Shown one piece after another: positions 33,507 to 45,240 of a stretch of 64,000 nucleotides of DNA. The stretch's first letter is position 1. The number at the start of each line of letters is the position of its first letter. Both the position numbers and the translations under genes were made by a program. This DNA is from Solanum dulcamara (lineage: Eukaryota > Streptophyta > Magnoliopsida > Solanales > Solanaceae): assembly GCF_947179165.1 (NCBI RefSeq), contig NC_077248.1, positions 54,607,732-54,671,731 of the forward strand, written 5' to 3'. Below the pieces are notes generated by a model that saw only the letters and a program-made list of their open reading frames with translations, did no database searches and was not told the origin of the DNA.

Positions 33507-35582
33507 TATCATAACGACCTAAACCGTCGTTATTTAATACTAGAAGAAATCGCAAAAAGACTAACTCAGCTGGGTCCCATAATTCGGCCAGAGCAAGACG
33601 ATCCCACCAGAGCGGGATGGTTCCACCATGTTGGTGCCTGCCAAAGAGGGAGAACGTGGGATAGAACTTAAGTCACAATTTTTTTATTTCCCCACTTCTT
33701 CCAGAGGGTAAGTTAGAGGTGAGAATTACTGCAAAAACCCTCCAAAGACTGCTAATGACTTGGGAAGAGAAGGGGAAGAAATCTCGACATTGAAAGGGTA
33801 CCGCCCGACATAATTCAGGCCTATATTTCCCGTCAGATATCCAGAACCAATAAATTAGAGTCATGTTATCTTTCCATTGCTTCTTGGCGCCTAGGTAGTC
33901 TAGGCTTCTCATATCTGAGTAGTTAAATCTTTACCCATTCTGTAGTATATAAGAAAATTTAATGAGAAATCGTATAACTAAGCTATAGGTCATGGGTCAT
34001 GGGAAGAAATTCGGGTGTCATTAGTGGTCTAACTTGAAGTGACCTGGATAAGAAATTTGTATAATGATTTTGAGAGAAATTGGCTGTGACATTGTTGCAT
34101 TTTGATGGGTGAAATTGTAAATGTCATAGTCTTATGTACAATGATATAAAATAAGTGGATATTTGTGATAAACCTTAGGTGATGGTTTGTTCTCATATGT
34201 GTTTCATGTACTTATTAAATTGCTTTATTAGATGCACGTGTGTGTATAAATAGGAAAGTTTACAATCGAACAGGTGAAATGATCACTTACTGGCTGTTTT
34301 GTGATGAATCTGTTCTTGGTGATATAATGTGGACTATTGTTGGTAATTTGTGGTTGATTTGTATAATTAGATTGGGTGTCACATTTTGACATATAATTGG
34401 ATCGGATGTCATATTCTGATATATTTTTGGATCAGGTGTCATATTTCGATATGTTCTTGAATTGGGAGTCACGTTCCAATAGGTTTTTGGATCGAGAGCC
34501 TCATTCTGACACATATATGGCTGAGTTAGTTCCCTAAGAGGGACAAGTATGTATGTGTGGATGGTATCATGAGAGGAACCAATAATATCTGTAAACTATG
34601 TAATAGTGAGGGTAACTATTAATGAGCTAGGGAAAGGACTTATAAAAGAACCCTATTAATTGTGGTATGTTGTTATTAAAGAATTGCGAATCCATATAGA
34701 CTTATTTGTGGGTAAGATGGTGAACCTTGTTAGAACTCGATATGATATATCTGATATTCTATATGTTCAGGTTTAGAGGTGGAGGTTTCTTATTGGCAGG
34801 AAGCCGTTCTCATTGGATTTGTAATTGGAAACAATGGTGGTAGTAGTGGTTATTCGGAGTTTTTTATGAGGTGTGGTTATGGGATGGCTAGGACCTGGTG
34901 TTGTAAGACAAATGGTTGAAATACAGTGATAATTATGTGGAACCATTGAGTGGCTAAGGTTGTTGGCTGGTAATTGTTAGGGTGAAGTGAGAAGTGGTAT
35001 GGTGGGCCTATAACCCACGAGTCTCAAGTTCGTAAATCAGAGTTGGTAGTGAAATCGTGGTTGGTAGAATGGTGAATACTATAAGAGTAATAGTAAGGAG
35101 TTTACTAGCAGGTTTGGGTGGACATGATTATAAAGCTTAATTGTTATGATCTCTTTTATTTTCCTGTTCATATATTATGCGGTGGGTATCAAATTACTAG
35201 TATGTGTTATTTGTACTGATATTACTCTTGCTATGCCACTTGGCATAGTCTAGTTGCAGGGTCAATGATGATTCTTAGGTGAAGACAAAGACGATTTGCC
35301 ATTAACTTCTACTCTTCTTTCCTTATGGTGGGAGTTGTGTTATTATTTTATTTATATATTATACTCTTAGAAAATCTTGTATCTGTTTTAGACTAGTATC
35401 CGTGGAGGTTTAAGTTTTATTTTGTATAAACTGGATTACTATAGACTTATTAGAAATTTTTTGGCTTTAAATACTCAAGTTTGATATAAATTCCGTAATG
35501 CTTTTCATATAAAGGGTTAGGGGTTTTCCTACTTAGGTTATAGAGTGGGTGCTAACATGGCCCAGTGGGTTAGGTCGTGATA
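33507..35582 (+). repeat. 3' LTR of element C
   Basis: It begins TATCATAACGACC (TG altered to TA) and ends GTTAGGTCGTGATA. It is the partner of the 5' LTR at 28652-30630. It includes a local tandem stretch at 34375-34500 of about 27-29-base units ('gg(a/g)tcatattc(t/c)gatat'). Confidence 0.85.
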
Positions 35583-37879
35583 GCATACATAAGGTACATG
35601 AAATAAATATACAAGAATTAGTGATACGGAAGCATAGTCTAAAATAGAACATGTCTCAGAACGAGAGAATAACAACATAGACTCCATAATATCTAACATG
35701 CCTCTACTACTAGATGGGGACATGACACAATCTCCCAGCTCATCCAAAATAGTGTGAAGAATCTTAAACTCGTAAGAATAAATGTCTCATCCTCAGAATA
35801 TGAGGACTCACCATAATAAGCTAATATCAAAACTCTAACCATGAGCGGGAGGAGGATGAACGTGATCACCGACCCTTACATTATGATACAATATAGGCAA
35901 AAAGTATACGGTAGTACATAGAATGCATTAACTATGCGAGAACATGCATGAACAATAAACATTGAACATAATCAATATGGAACATGGATGCAAAACCAAT
36001 GTCTTTAAAACATGAGTAAAGTCATGAAATCATTTATCTCATCGGTCAATGCATCAAAACATCATAAACATAATAAAAATTGTAAGTACTTACATATGTG
36101 GGAGATAACCATAACCGACATTAAGACCATATGAGCTATTATATGAAATCCGATGATACCCACATCGAGGAGGGGGGAGGCTACTTGCAAAGGTAAGCTC
36201 CATCCAATTAATATTATTATGTGCTATATGTGGTTCCACTAGCTAGGCCATATTGACAAACCTACAGTTTTAGAGACTAGGGGTTGCTACTAGGGCTTAG
36301 GTCGAGCCACCACCTCAAAGTCCACTCAATGCGAAGTATATCAACCCATGGAATACATATCATAAGTAGATTTATAAATCATGCTTGCATAATTCATAAG
36401 CTTTTCATAATCATACTTTATAAACATGTTCATAGGAATAGCTCCTTAAGGATCTCAAGACATCTTCCCATTATGGTCTTAAGTGGCCTTTTTCATTAAG
36501 CTCTTAAGTCACCATGAAGGATATTGAATCACCCTTCTATTTATTTCATCATCATGCAATGTGGGTGTAAGCTTTCCATCATTATACATTCTTTATCATA
36601 TAAAGACCATTAGTTAAGGTCTTAGGTCACCTTCCTCAGTAAGGATCCTATGTCACCCTTGCATGAACTTGCTTGAAAAATCATCATTCATAATTTTTGT
36701 TGCATAAAGCATCTTTAAATTCATTCATAAAGCTTTCATAGATTATAACTTGAAAATCATGATCATATCTCATAAATCATACTTGAAGCTAGCATATAGC
36801 ATGGGTCATTGAAATTCAACTTGAAAACATGCAACATGATGTGAATTATTCATAATTAGGCTAATAACATTGAATAATATCATAATTGATAAGACCCAAT
36901 GCAAATCATGAAATTAGAGCTTTTAATTGAAGAAATCATAAAGAAATTGGAGAGAAAACTTTGGGATTCCATGGGTGAAAGGTACTTTTGGATGAAGTTC
37001 CACATACCTTAAGCTTGATTAGCCTTGGATTGTAGAGATTGAAAGCTTGACCTCAAAAAATCCTTTTGAATTTACTTGAGAGAGAAGAAAACTATGAGAT
37101 AAGACTTGGAAGAGAAGACTTTGGGGTTTTTAGAGTGATGGAGAAAATAAGAGAGTTAGAAAGGTTTAAAGTAGTTAATAGATACGAACTTAGTCCCAAA
37201 AATCATCCACTTTCATTAATGAAGTATTGGGAAAATACCAAAATAGTCCCAACTTAAAACTGAAGCCAGGATCAAAATGGACCATCACCACGGACTGTGA
37301 AGGGCGTCACGGTCCGTGGTCCCTTTTGTTGTGAGGGACTTGAGATTTTCCTAAAAGGGTTTGGGAATGCTACCACTACAACCCACCACGGCCCGTCATA
37401 GGTGCCACAGTCCATGGTGGTTGCCTTGAACTTGAAATTTTTGGAGTTTGCAGAAAGTTTCAGGACTTCTTTTACGGAGACCATGATGGTCCATGAGGTC
37501 ATCACGGTCGGGGAATAATGGGCGTAGTGCAGGACCTGCAGTATGGTCTGTAGGGGTGGTCACCATAGGACCCACCAAGGTCCGTGAAGGGCTATATGGC
37601 TCGTGGTGGTCAAATGTGGTCCCTGCCTGGGGAACGTTTCTGAGGGCCTTAGGGGAGGGGCCATCACGGAGGGCACCACGGCTCGTGGTGCTCACTATGG
37701 CCTTTGGTCCCTTGTCATTGACCCTTACCTATAGGATTGAAGCTTAGGGACTCCATTATGGTGGCATACTACGACTCGTGATGGCCTTTGTAGTCATCAC
37801 CTGGTGCCAAATTCTAAAATATTTTGGGATTCACCTTTTGTTCCTTATTTTTCGACTTTCCAACTTTTAGAGTCTTACA
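35583..37879 (-). repeat. Left (3') LTR of element B, larger part
   Basis: It continues the LTR begun at 28559-28651 and aligns with the right LTR (42883-45235) throughout. It contains a striking run of palindromic 'caccacgg..ccgtgg' motifs at 37280-37800. It ends TCTTACA and is followed on its right by the element's polypurine tract (complement at 37880-37896). Confidence 0.9.
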
Positions 37880-38165
37880 ATATCTCCCCCTTGGGAACAT
37901 TCATCCTCAAATGGGACTCAAGCTAGTGTAAATGGAATAGGAAAGGAATATAACAACCCAATATGAAATGAAAAACATTTCGATAATGCATTAAACATGA
38001 ACTCTTCAATCTTAAACTATAACATGACTTTAAAACTCATTTCATGAACATGAACGCATATGAAACCATGAGAACAATTGAAATACATGATTTGGGCTTG
38101 TGGGTCATGAAGGAACTAAATACCTCAACTAGGCACAGAAGGAAAGAGATGAGGATATCGGGACA

Positions 38166-39330
38166 TCATATCGGCTTGGCTTTCCATGTAGCACCCTCAA
38201 CCTCTTGATTCCACCATAACACTTTAACATAAGCTATTTCTTTGTTTCTCAACTTTCTAACTTGCTGGTCCAAAATCTCAACTAGAACCTCTTCATACGA
38301 ACGACTCTCCTTAACCTCAATGTTGTCCAATGGCACAATGGAGATAGGATCACCAACAAACTTCCTCAATAATGACACATGGAACACCGGATGCACCAAT
38401 GCCAAATCCGAAGGCAAATCCAACGCATAAGCCACTTTACTAATTCGCCTCAAAATTTGATATAGGCCAACATAGCAGGGACTTAGCTTTCCTTTCTTAC
38501 TGAAAAATATCATACCTTTCATGGGTGAATTTTTTAAGTAAACCCAATTATTAACTTCAAATTTAAGTTTCCTTCTTCTCACATCCGATTAGGACTTTTT
38601 TTGGCTTTGAGCGGTTTTCAATCTTTCTCTAATAAGTCTAACTTTCTCCGTAGCCTAAAATACCAACTCGGGTCCTATCAAGGAAACTTCACCTACTTCG
38701 AGCCAACCGATAGGGGATCTACATTGCCTACCATACAAAGCTTCAAATAAAGTCATCTCAATGCTAGAGTGATAATTGTTATTATAAGAAAACTCTATCA
38801 ATGACAAATGATCATCTCAATTTTTAAAAAAATTAATAACACATGCTCTCAATATGTCCTCTCATATCTGAATGGTATGCTCAGCCTAACCATCCATTTG
38901 TGGGTGAAAGGCTGTACTAAGTTTCACTTGAGTACCAAGATCATTTTGGAAAGATCTCCAAAACTAAGATGTAAATAGTGTACCTCGATCCGAAATGATG
39001 GATAATGGAACATCATGAAGCTAATCAACTCCCAGATATATAATCTAGCATATTCCTCTACTTAATATGAGTCTTAACTGGGAGAAAATGAGCCAATTTA
39101 TTCATTTGGTCAACAATCACCCAAATGGAATCATGTTGCCTACGAGTATAAAGCAAGCCTATAATGAAGTCCATATTCAAGGCTTCCCACTTCCAAGTAG
39201 GAATCTCTATGTTTCGGGCCAAACCTCTTGATTTTTGATTCTCAACTTTTACTTGTTAACAATTGGGACACTTAGCTACGAATTCTATGATATCCTTCTT
39301 CATGCCATTCCACCAATACACTTTTTTTAA
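38166..39330 (-). pseudogene. Element B integrase and chromodomain-like tail
   Basis: Reading down the minus strand, the integrase begins with the second half of the zinc-binding region (EFVAKCPNC, then a stop) and the first catalytic block WKWEALNMDFIIGL, followed by HDSIWVIVD. The middle is broken by stops and shifts. A 138-residue open stretch at 38582-38166 then reads RRRKLKFEVNNWVYLK...GKLSPCYVG...HPVFHVSLLRKF and finishes near LRNKEIAYVKVLWWNQEVEGATWK. This is the usual C-terminal part of chromovirus polyproteins, including the VKVxW...EATWE strand of the chromodomain-like module. Integrase of this kind inserts cDNA, and the tail may bias it to particular chromatin (known for chromoviruses, inferred here). 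Confidence 0.82.
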
Positions 39331-39679
39331 ATCTCAATACATCTTTGTGGAACCGGGATGAATAGAATATCGCAAACTATAAGTTTCAGATAATATCATA
39401 TCTTTCAAGCCATCAACATTCAAAATATACAATTGGCCTTGATATCTCAAAACACCATATCCTCTTTGGGAGAAACCTCAATGTCTTTTTTGAAAACCAC
39501 TTTCTTCAATTCAACCAAAGTGGGATTACTGTCTTGCTTTGCCTTCACATTAGCCACAAAAATGATTCAGAACCATTTTGTTCAGTAACACCACCATCCA
39601 TGAAATCAACCAATCAAACACCTAAATGGGCTAATCTATGCATATTCTGAATTAGCTTTTTCTTTTTATCCTCAATATG

Positions 39680-40102
39680 AGCAACACTATTTATAGACAA
39701 TCTACTAAGAGTATCGACAACCACATTTGCGTTACCCGGATGATATAGTACACTCATATCTTAGTCCTTCCACAGCTCAAGCCATCTTCTTTATAGAAGG
39801 TTCAAATCTTTTTGAGTGAACATATATTCCAAACTCTTGTGATTTGTAAAAACATCCACATGGACGCCATACAAGTAGTGTCTCCATGATTTCAAAGCAA
39901 ATACCGCCACCGCCATCTCCAAGTCATAAGTTGGGTAATTGTTTTCATGTGACTTGAGTTGTACTGAAGCATAATCTATTACCTTACCATGTTGCATTAG
40001 CACACAACCAAGAATAATTCGTGAAGTATCACAGTACACAACGAACCTATCGGAACCTTCCGGTAGAGTCAGCAACGGAGCGGAGGTAAGCATATCCTTC
40101 AA
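39680..40102 (-). pseudogene. Element B RNase H
   Basis: The stretch [18 protein letters not shown]…[39 protein letters not shown]…FTNHKSLEY is a standard gypsy RNase H. The first Asp (YCDTS) and the Glu (DLEMA) remain, but the Asp of the usual FTDHKSL is Asn. A stop follows LNLL, and a reading DTLSR continues beyond. The enzyme would degrade RNA in RNA-DNA hybrids; this copy is dead. Confidence 0.85.
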
Positions 40103-40118
40103 CTCTTGGAAGCTTTTC

Positions 40119-40900
40119 TCACATGCCTTGGACTATTGGAACTTCACCTTCTTTTGGGTCAAAGTAGTCAAGGGCGATGTAATGGAAGAGAAACCTTCTA
40201 TAATAACCGGCTAAGCCCAAGAAACTTTGAATATCAGAAGGATTTAATGGTCTAGGCCAATTATTAACTGCCTTGGTCTTCTTTGGATCAACCATAATTC
40301 CTTCTTCAGAAACAATGTGACCAAGGAAAGCAACTGACCCTAACCAAAACTCACGTTTGCTAAACTTTGCATACAACTGACGGTCCTTCAAAATATGCAA
40401 TATAATTCTCAAATGATCAACACTCTCTTCCTCGCTCTGTGAATAAATAAAAATGTCATAATTGAAAATGATCACAAATATATCCAAATACTGCTTAAAC
40501 ACCCTATTCATCAAATCCATAAAAGATATAGGGGCATTTGTTAGTCCAAAAGGCATAACCAAGAATTCAAAGTGACCATACCATGTTCTAAAATTCATCT
40601 TTGGAATGTCACATTCCCTTACTCGGAGTTTATGATAACCTTAACGGAGATCAATCTTCGAAAAGTAGCTTGATCTTTGAAGTTGATCGAACAAGTCATC
40701 AATCCTTGAAATGGGATACTTATTCTTAATTGTGACCTTGTTCAACTGTCGATAGTCAATACACATTCGAAGAGAATTATCTTTATTTCTGATAAAGAGA
40801 ACCAGAGCACCCCATGGAGAGATACTCTATCTTATGAAAACCTTATCTAGCAAATCCTTCAACTGATCCTTTAACTCTTTCAATTCTGTCGGAGTCATTC
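40119..40900 (-). pseudogene. Element B reverse transcriptase
   Basis: Upstream fragments (with stops) include 'SKIDLR' and 'GYHKLRV'. An open stretch from 40598 holds [17 protein letters not shown], then the catalytic box as FNYDIFIYS where relatives have FxDDIL(I/V)YS, then [20 protein letters not shown] and [12 protein letters not shown]. One of the paired catalytic aspartates is lost. The order protease, reverse transcriptase, RNase H, integrase along the minus strand is diagnostic for Ty3/gypsy. Confidence 0.87.
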
Positions 40901-41229
40901 GATAAGGAGGAATATAGATAGGCTGAGTATTGGGAAAGAAATCAATATCAAAGTCTATTTCCCTTTCCGATGGAACACCTGGAAGATCATCGGGGAGACA
41001 CTTTTAGAAACTCATTAACAATTGAAACATACTCAAGAGTAGGAGTTTCAGAATCACCATCTCTAACCCAAACTAGATGGTAGATACAACCTTTGAAAAT
41101 TATTTTCTGATCTTTAAGAAATGAGATAAATTGACCCTCGAACATGAAATTACTATCTTTCCATTCTAGAAATGGCTCATTTGGAAACTAAAACTTAACC
41201 ATATGGGTTCTACAATATATAGAGGCATA

Positions 41230-41520
41230 ACTTACATAAAGCCAATCCATTCCGAGAATAATATCAAAATCGGTCATATCAAGCTCTACTAAATCAACAC
41301 AGGTGACTTTATAAAAAATTGAAAATGGACAATTTCTATACACTCTTTTAGCCACAACTGAATCACCAATGAAGTATAGATAGAAAAAGGCTGTAGCAAT
41401 ATCTCGGGACCAACAATAAACCTCATAGAAAGATAAGGAGTTACAAATGATAGAGTAGCACCCGAATCTAATAATACATAAAAATCAAAGTCAAAGACTT
41501 TTAACGTACTCGTGACCACA
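41230..41520 (-). pseudogene. Element B aspartic protease
   Basis: The active-site block VLLDSGATLSFVTPYLSMRF keeps the catalytic Asp-Ser-Gly (Asp codon at 41466-41468). A frameshift then breaks the flap region, and the downstream 'DFDIILGMDWL' equivalent is legible at about 41250. It is better preserved than the protease of element A. Confidence 0.8.
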
Positions 41521-41529
41521 TCGGGAGAC

Positions 41530-42665
41530 TCCTCAACTTCTTGCCTAGCTTGAAGGGCATAGAACCTATTTTAGTGTGGGCTGCCACTTTGTGGATTTTA
41601 TCCACCTTGAGTAGTTTGACCTTGAGGGCGCCCTTCTTTTCCCTTGTTATGAAACTCGAAAATTTTGTGCTCCATCTTACTGCATCCAAATCATGCACCT
41701 GTTCCAACCAAACATTTACCTCTATGATTTCCCCTACAATTGGCACACTTAGGAAGAGTAAATCCACTAACACCGCCTTGTGCCTTAGAATTTTAGACCA
41801 TGTCTTTGTCAAACCTTTTCCCTGAAGCCTGTGAATATCCTTGGCCTTGAAACTTTTGTCCTTGTCGGAAATGTTCATTACCACTATCAGATTTGTTGTT
41901 GGAAAATCTACCTTCATATCGAGCCCTCTTAGAATCTCTTGCACTTCTCTCCTTAAGGTTTTCTCTTTCGATTTTCTCGGTATAGGTCATGAGCCTAGAG
42001 ATGTTCATCTCTTTGATAAGTATGGAGGTTTGTCACTCTTTTATAACCAAGTCTGACACTCCCGAAATAAATTTATGCATTCGAGAATGAGAGTCGGCTA
42101 CCAAAGACGGAGCATATTTAGAGAACTTAGTGAACTTGAGGGCATACTCCCTCAGACTAATGTTTCCTTGCTTAAGATTGATAAACTCTAACACCTTTGA
42201 TTCCCTTAACTCAAGTGGGAAAAAGTGATCAAGAAAGGTAACCTTGAAGTCTTTCTAACCTATAGGACCCTTTTCAACCCTTTCCACTCTCCATTGAGTG
42301 TACCAAACTTGAGCGACGCCTTTGAGTTGATAGGCTGACAATTCCACCTTCTCCTCCGAAGACACTCCCATAATCCCCACAATCTTGTATAATTAATCAA
42401 TAAAGTCTTAGAGATCCTCACCAACCTTGGATCCATGAAATTCGAGAGGGTTCATCCTCATGAAGTATCTTACACTAGAAGCCGAAGTAATCACATTTTA
42501 TGGAGATACCACTCCTCGATTCACTTGATTTGTCACAAACTGGTCTAACATCTAAAAAGCCGCTTGGAACTCCACATTAGAGACTTTATCATTCTTATAG
42601 TCATTTGGAGCATGTTTATCCTAATCAACAACATTCCTTCGAATGGGGTATCATCGTGAAGTCAT
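41530..42665 (-). pseudogene. Element B gag
   Basis: The likely start is the minus-strand ATG at 42665. Eight or more in-frame stops occur, but the frame is otherwise well kept: MNPLEFHGSKVGEDL, VGIMGVSSEEKVELSAYQLK, VAQVWYTQWR, DHFFPLELRESKVLEFINLK, SLREYALKFTKFSKYAPS. This is the retrotransposon gag domain. A Gly/Gln-rich linker follows, then a zinc-knuckle region (CANCRGNHRGKC and FGCSKMEHK, about 41670-41755). It sits about 200 bases inside the 5' LTR, as expected. Most stops fit loss of C in CAG, CAA, CGA or TGG codons. Confidence 0.85.
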
Positions 42666-42866
42666 GATTTTGAAATCACAAAGAGAAAATGTTAGAGGAG
42701 GAAACCTTAGAGTTAAACTCTATAGCACAATAAGATCATGAAAGAAGTGAAGTGCTTCCTAAGATGCCTCATAAAATCTTATTCATAGATGTAGCGCACT
42801 TCACACCGATAAATATGACTCTACTTGACGTGGCATGTTAGACTCCCTAAGATACTTGAACCTTAT

Positions 42867-42879
42867 GCTCTTATACCAA
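42867..42879 (-). promoter_or_regulatory. Primer binding site of element B
   Basis: The minus strand reads TTGGTATAAGAGC just after the 5' LTR end, one base from the standard initiator-Met site. Confidence 0.85.
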
Positions 42880-42882
42880 CTT

Positions 42883-45235
42883 TGTCATAATCTGACCAAA
42901 GGCCAGGCCATAACACAATGATTATAATTTCAAGGGACTCAAATAAAGCCTCATAGCGTAACATTCATGTGCATACATAAGGTACATGAAATAAGCAAAC
43001 AAGAATTAATGATACAGAAGCATAGTCTGAAATAGAACATAAGTCTCAAAATGAGAGAATGACAACATAGACTCCATAATATCTAACATGCCTCTACTAT
43101 AAGATGGAGGCATGAGACAAGCTCCCAACTCATCCAAAATAGAATGTAAAGAAAATTTTTAACTCATAAAAAGTGAATGTCTCATCCTCAGAACATGAGG
43201 ACTCACCACAATAAGCTAATAACAAAACTCTAACCACAAGCAAGAAGAGGATGAACGTGATCATCGTCTTCTATATTATGATACAAAATAGGCAAAAAGT
43301 ATGTGTTAGTACATAGAATGCACTAAGTATATGAGAACATGCATGAACAATAAATATCGAACATAATCAATATGGAACATGGATGCAAAACCAATATATT
43401 TAAAATATAAGTAAAGTCATGAAGTCATTTATTTTATTGGTCAATGCATCAAAACATCATAAGCATATGAAAAATTATAAGTACTTACATATGTGGGAGA
43501 TAACCATAATCGACATTAAGATCATGCAAGCTATTAAATGAAATTTGATGATATCCACATCGAAGAGGGGGGAGGCTACTTTCCAAGGTAAGATCCGTCC
43601 AATTAATATTATCATGTGCTATATGTGGATTCACTAGCTAGACCATATTGGCAAACCTACAGTGATAATGTAGTTTAAGAGACTAGAGATTGGTACTAGG
43701 CTTAGGTCGAGAACCCACCTCAGAGTTCACTCGGTGCTAAGTATACCAACCCACGGAATACATATCATAAGTAGATTCATAAATCATGCTTTCATAAATC
43801 ATAAGATTTTCATAATCATACTTCATAAACATGTTCATAGGATTAGCTCATTAAGGATCTCAAGTCACCTTTCCATTATGGTCTTAAGTTGCCTTTTTCA
43901 TTAAGGTCTTAAGTCACCAAGAAAGATCTTGAGTCACCCTTCCATTTAATTCATCATCATGCAATGTGGGTGTATGCCTTACATCATTACACATACTTTA
44001 TCGTATAAATATTATTATTTAGGGTCTTAGGTCACCTTCCTCATTAAGAATCCTAATTCACCCTTGCATGAACTTGCTTGAAAAATCATCATTCATAATC
44101 TTCTTTGCATAAAATATCTTTAAATTCATTCATAAATCTTTCATTTATTATAACTTAAAAATCATGATCATATCTCATAAATCATACTTAAAGCTAGCAT
44201 ATAGCATGGGTCATTGAAATTCCACTTGAAAACATGCAACATGATGTGAATTATGCATAATTAGACTAATAACATTGAATAATATCATAATTGATAAGAC
44301 TTAATGCAAATCATGAAATTAGAGCTTTTAATTGAAGAAATCATAAAGAAATTGGAGAGAAAACTTTGGGATTCTATAGGTGAAAGTTACCTTTGGATAA
44401 AGTTCCACATACCTTAACCTTGATTAGCCCTAGATTGTAGAGATGAAAGCTTGACCTCGAATAACCCTTTTGAATTTTCTTGAGAGAGAAGAAAACCTTT
44501 AGAGAAGACTTTAGGGTTTTGGGAGTTATGGAGAGAATGAGAGAGTTAAAATGTTTTAGGGTAGTTAATAGATATGAACTTGTTCCCAAAATCGATCCAC
44601 ATTCATTAATGAAGTATTAAGAAAAGACCAAAATAACCCCAACTTAAAACTAAATCCTAGATCAAAATGGACCATCACCACAGACCGTGAAGGGAACCAC
44701 AGTCCATGGTCCCATCTGTTGTGAGGGACTTAAGATTTTCCTAAAAGGATTTGGGAAGGATGCCCACCATGAGATACACCATGGCCCATCATAGGAACCA
44801 TGGTTCATGGTGGTCCTTCGTGGTGGTTGCTTGGAACTTCAAATTTTTGGAGTTTGCACGGAAGTTTTGGGACTTTTTTCATGGAGACCATGACGATCCA
44901 TGAAGGCCCATGAAGGTCATCACGGTCTATGAATAACGACATGGTGCAGGACCTACAGTAGGGTCTGCATGAGTGTTCACTATTAGGACCCACCACAGTG
45001 CTTGAAGGGCTGTATGACTCATAGTGGTCAAGCGTGGTCCCTACCATGGGAGCTTTCTAAGATCCTTAGGAGAAGGGTTACCAAGTAGGGCACCACGGTG
45101 GCACACCATAAGGTGTGGTGCATACCATGGCCTGTGATGGCCTTCGTGGTCATCACCTGGTGCCAAATTCTGAAATTTTTTGGGATTCACCTTTTGTTCC
45201 TCTTTTTTTGAATTTTTAACTTCTAGGGTCTTACA
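42883..45235 (-). repeat. Right (5') LTR of element B
   Basis: About 2.35 kb, TGTCATAATCTG to GGTCTTACA, colinear with the split left LTR. The palindromic 'ccacggtcc' cluster is at 44670-45160. On the minus strand this LTR would carry the promoter. Confidence 0.92.
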
Positions 45236-45240
45236 TATTG

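Larger units (their letters stand above)
28652..35582 (+). mobile_element. Element C: non-autonomous LTR retrotransposon (plus)
   Basis: It is inserted in the left LTR of element B with GCATA duplications (28647-28651 and 35583-35587). The 5' LTR is about 28652-30630 and the 3' LTR about 33507-35582. They are clearly related along their whole length, with substitutions and small indels. A primer site TGGTATCATAGCC (30637-30649) follows the 5' LTR. The final dinucleotide is TA rather than CA, a point change. The interior of about 2.9 kb holds no recognisable gag or pol. Instead, an antisense, decayed frame similar to the plant Transposase_32-type domain occupies part of it. It must have moved using enzymes of other gypsy elements. 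Confidence 0.88.
28559..45235 (-). mobile_element. Element B: Ty3/gypsy chromovirus-like retrotransposon (minus)
   Basis: The element starts TGTCAGGACCC and ends GGGTCTTACA, and is flanked by TATTG on both sides (28554-28558 and 45236-45240). The right (5') LTR is 42883-45235. The left (3') LTR is 28559-28651 plus 35583-37879, split by element C. On the minus strand a primer site TTGGTATAAGAGC follows the 5' LTR and a purine tract AAGGGGGAGA precedes the 3' LTR. Gag, protease, reverse transcriptase, RNase H and integrase follow in gypsy order, with a chromodomain-like C-terminal tail. All carry stops or frameshifts. It inserted in element A's protease region. Confidence 0.93.

Noticed and set aside
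33101..33555. Overlapping frames of 74-106 codons on both strands
   Set aside because: They straddle the internal end and 3' LTR start of element C and show no domain.
37272..37747. Several overlapping open frames on both strands in a GC-rich block
   Set aside because: They fall in the palindromic part of element B's LTR, and matching non-coding sequence is in the other LTR.
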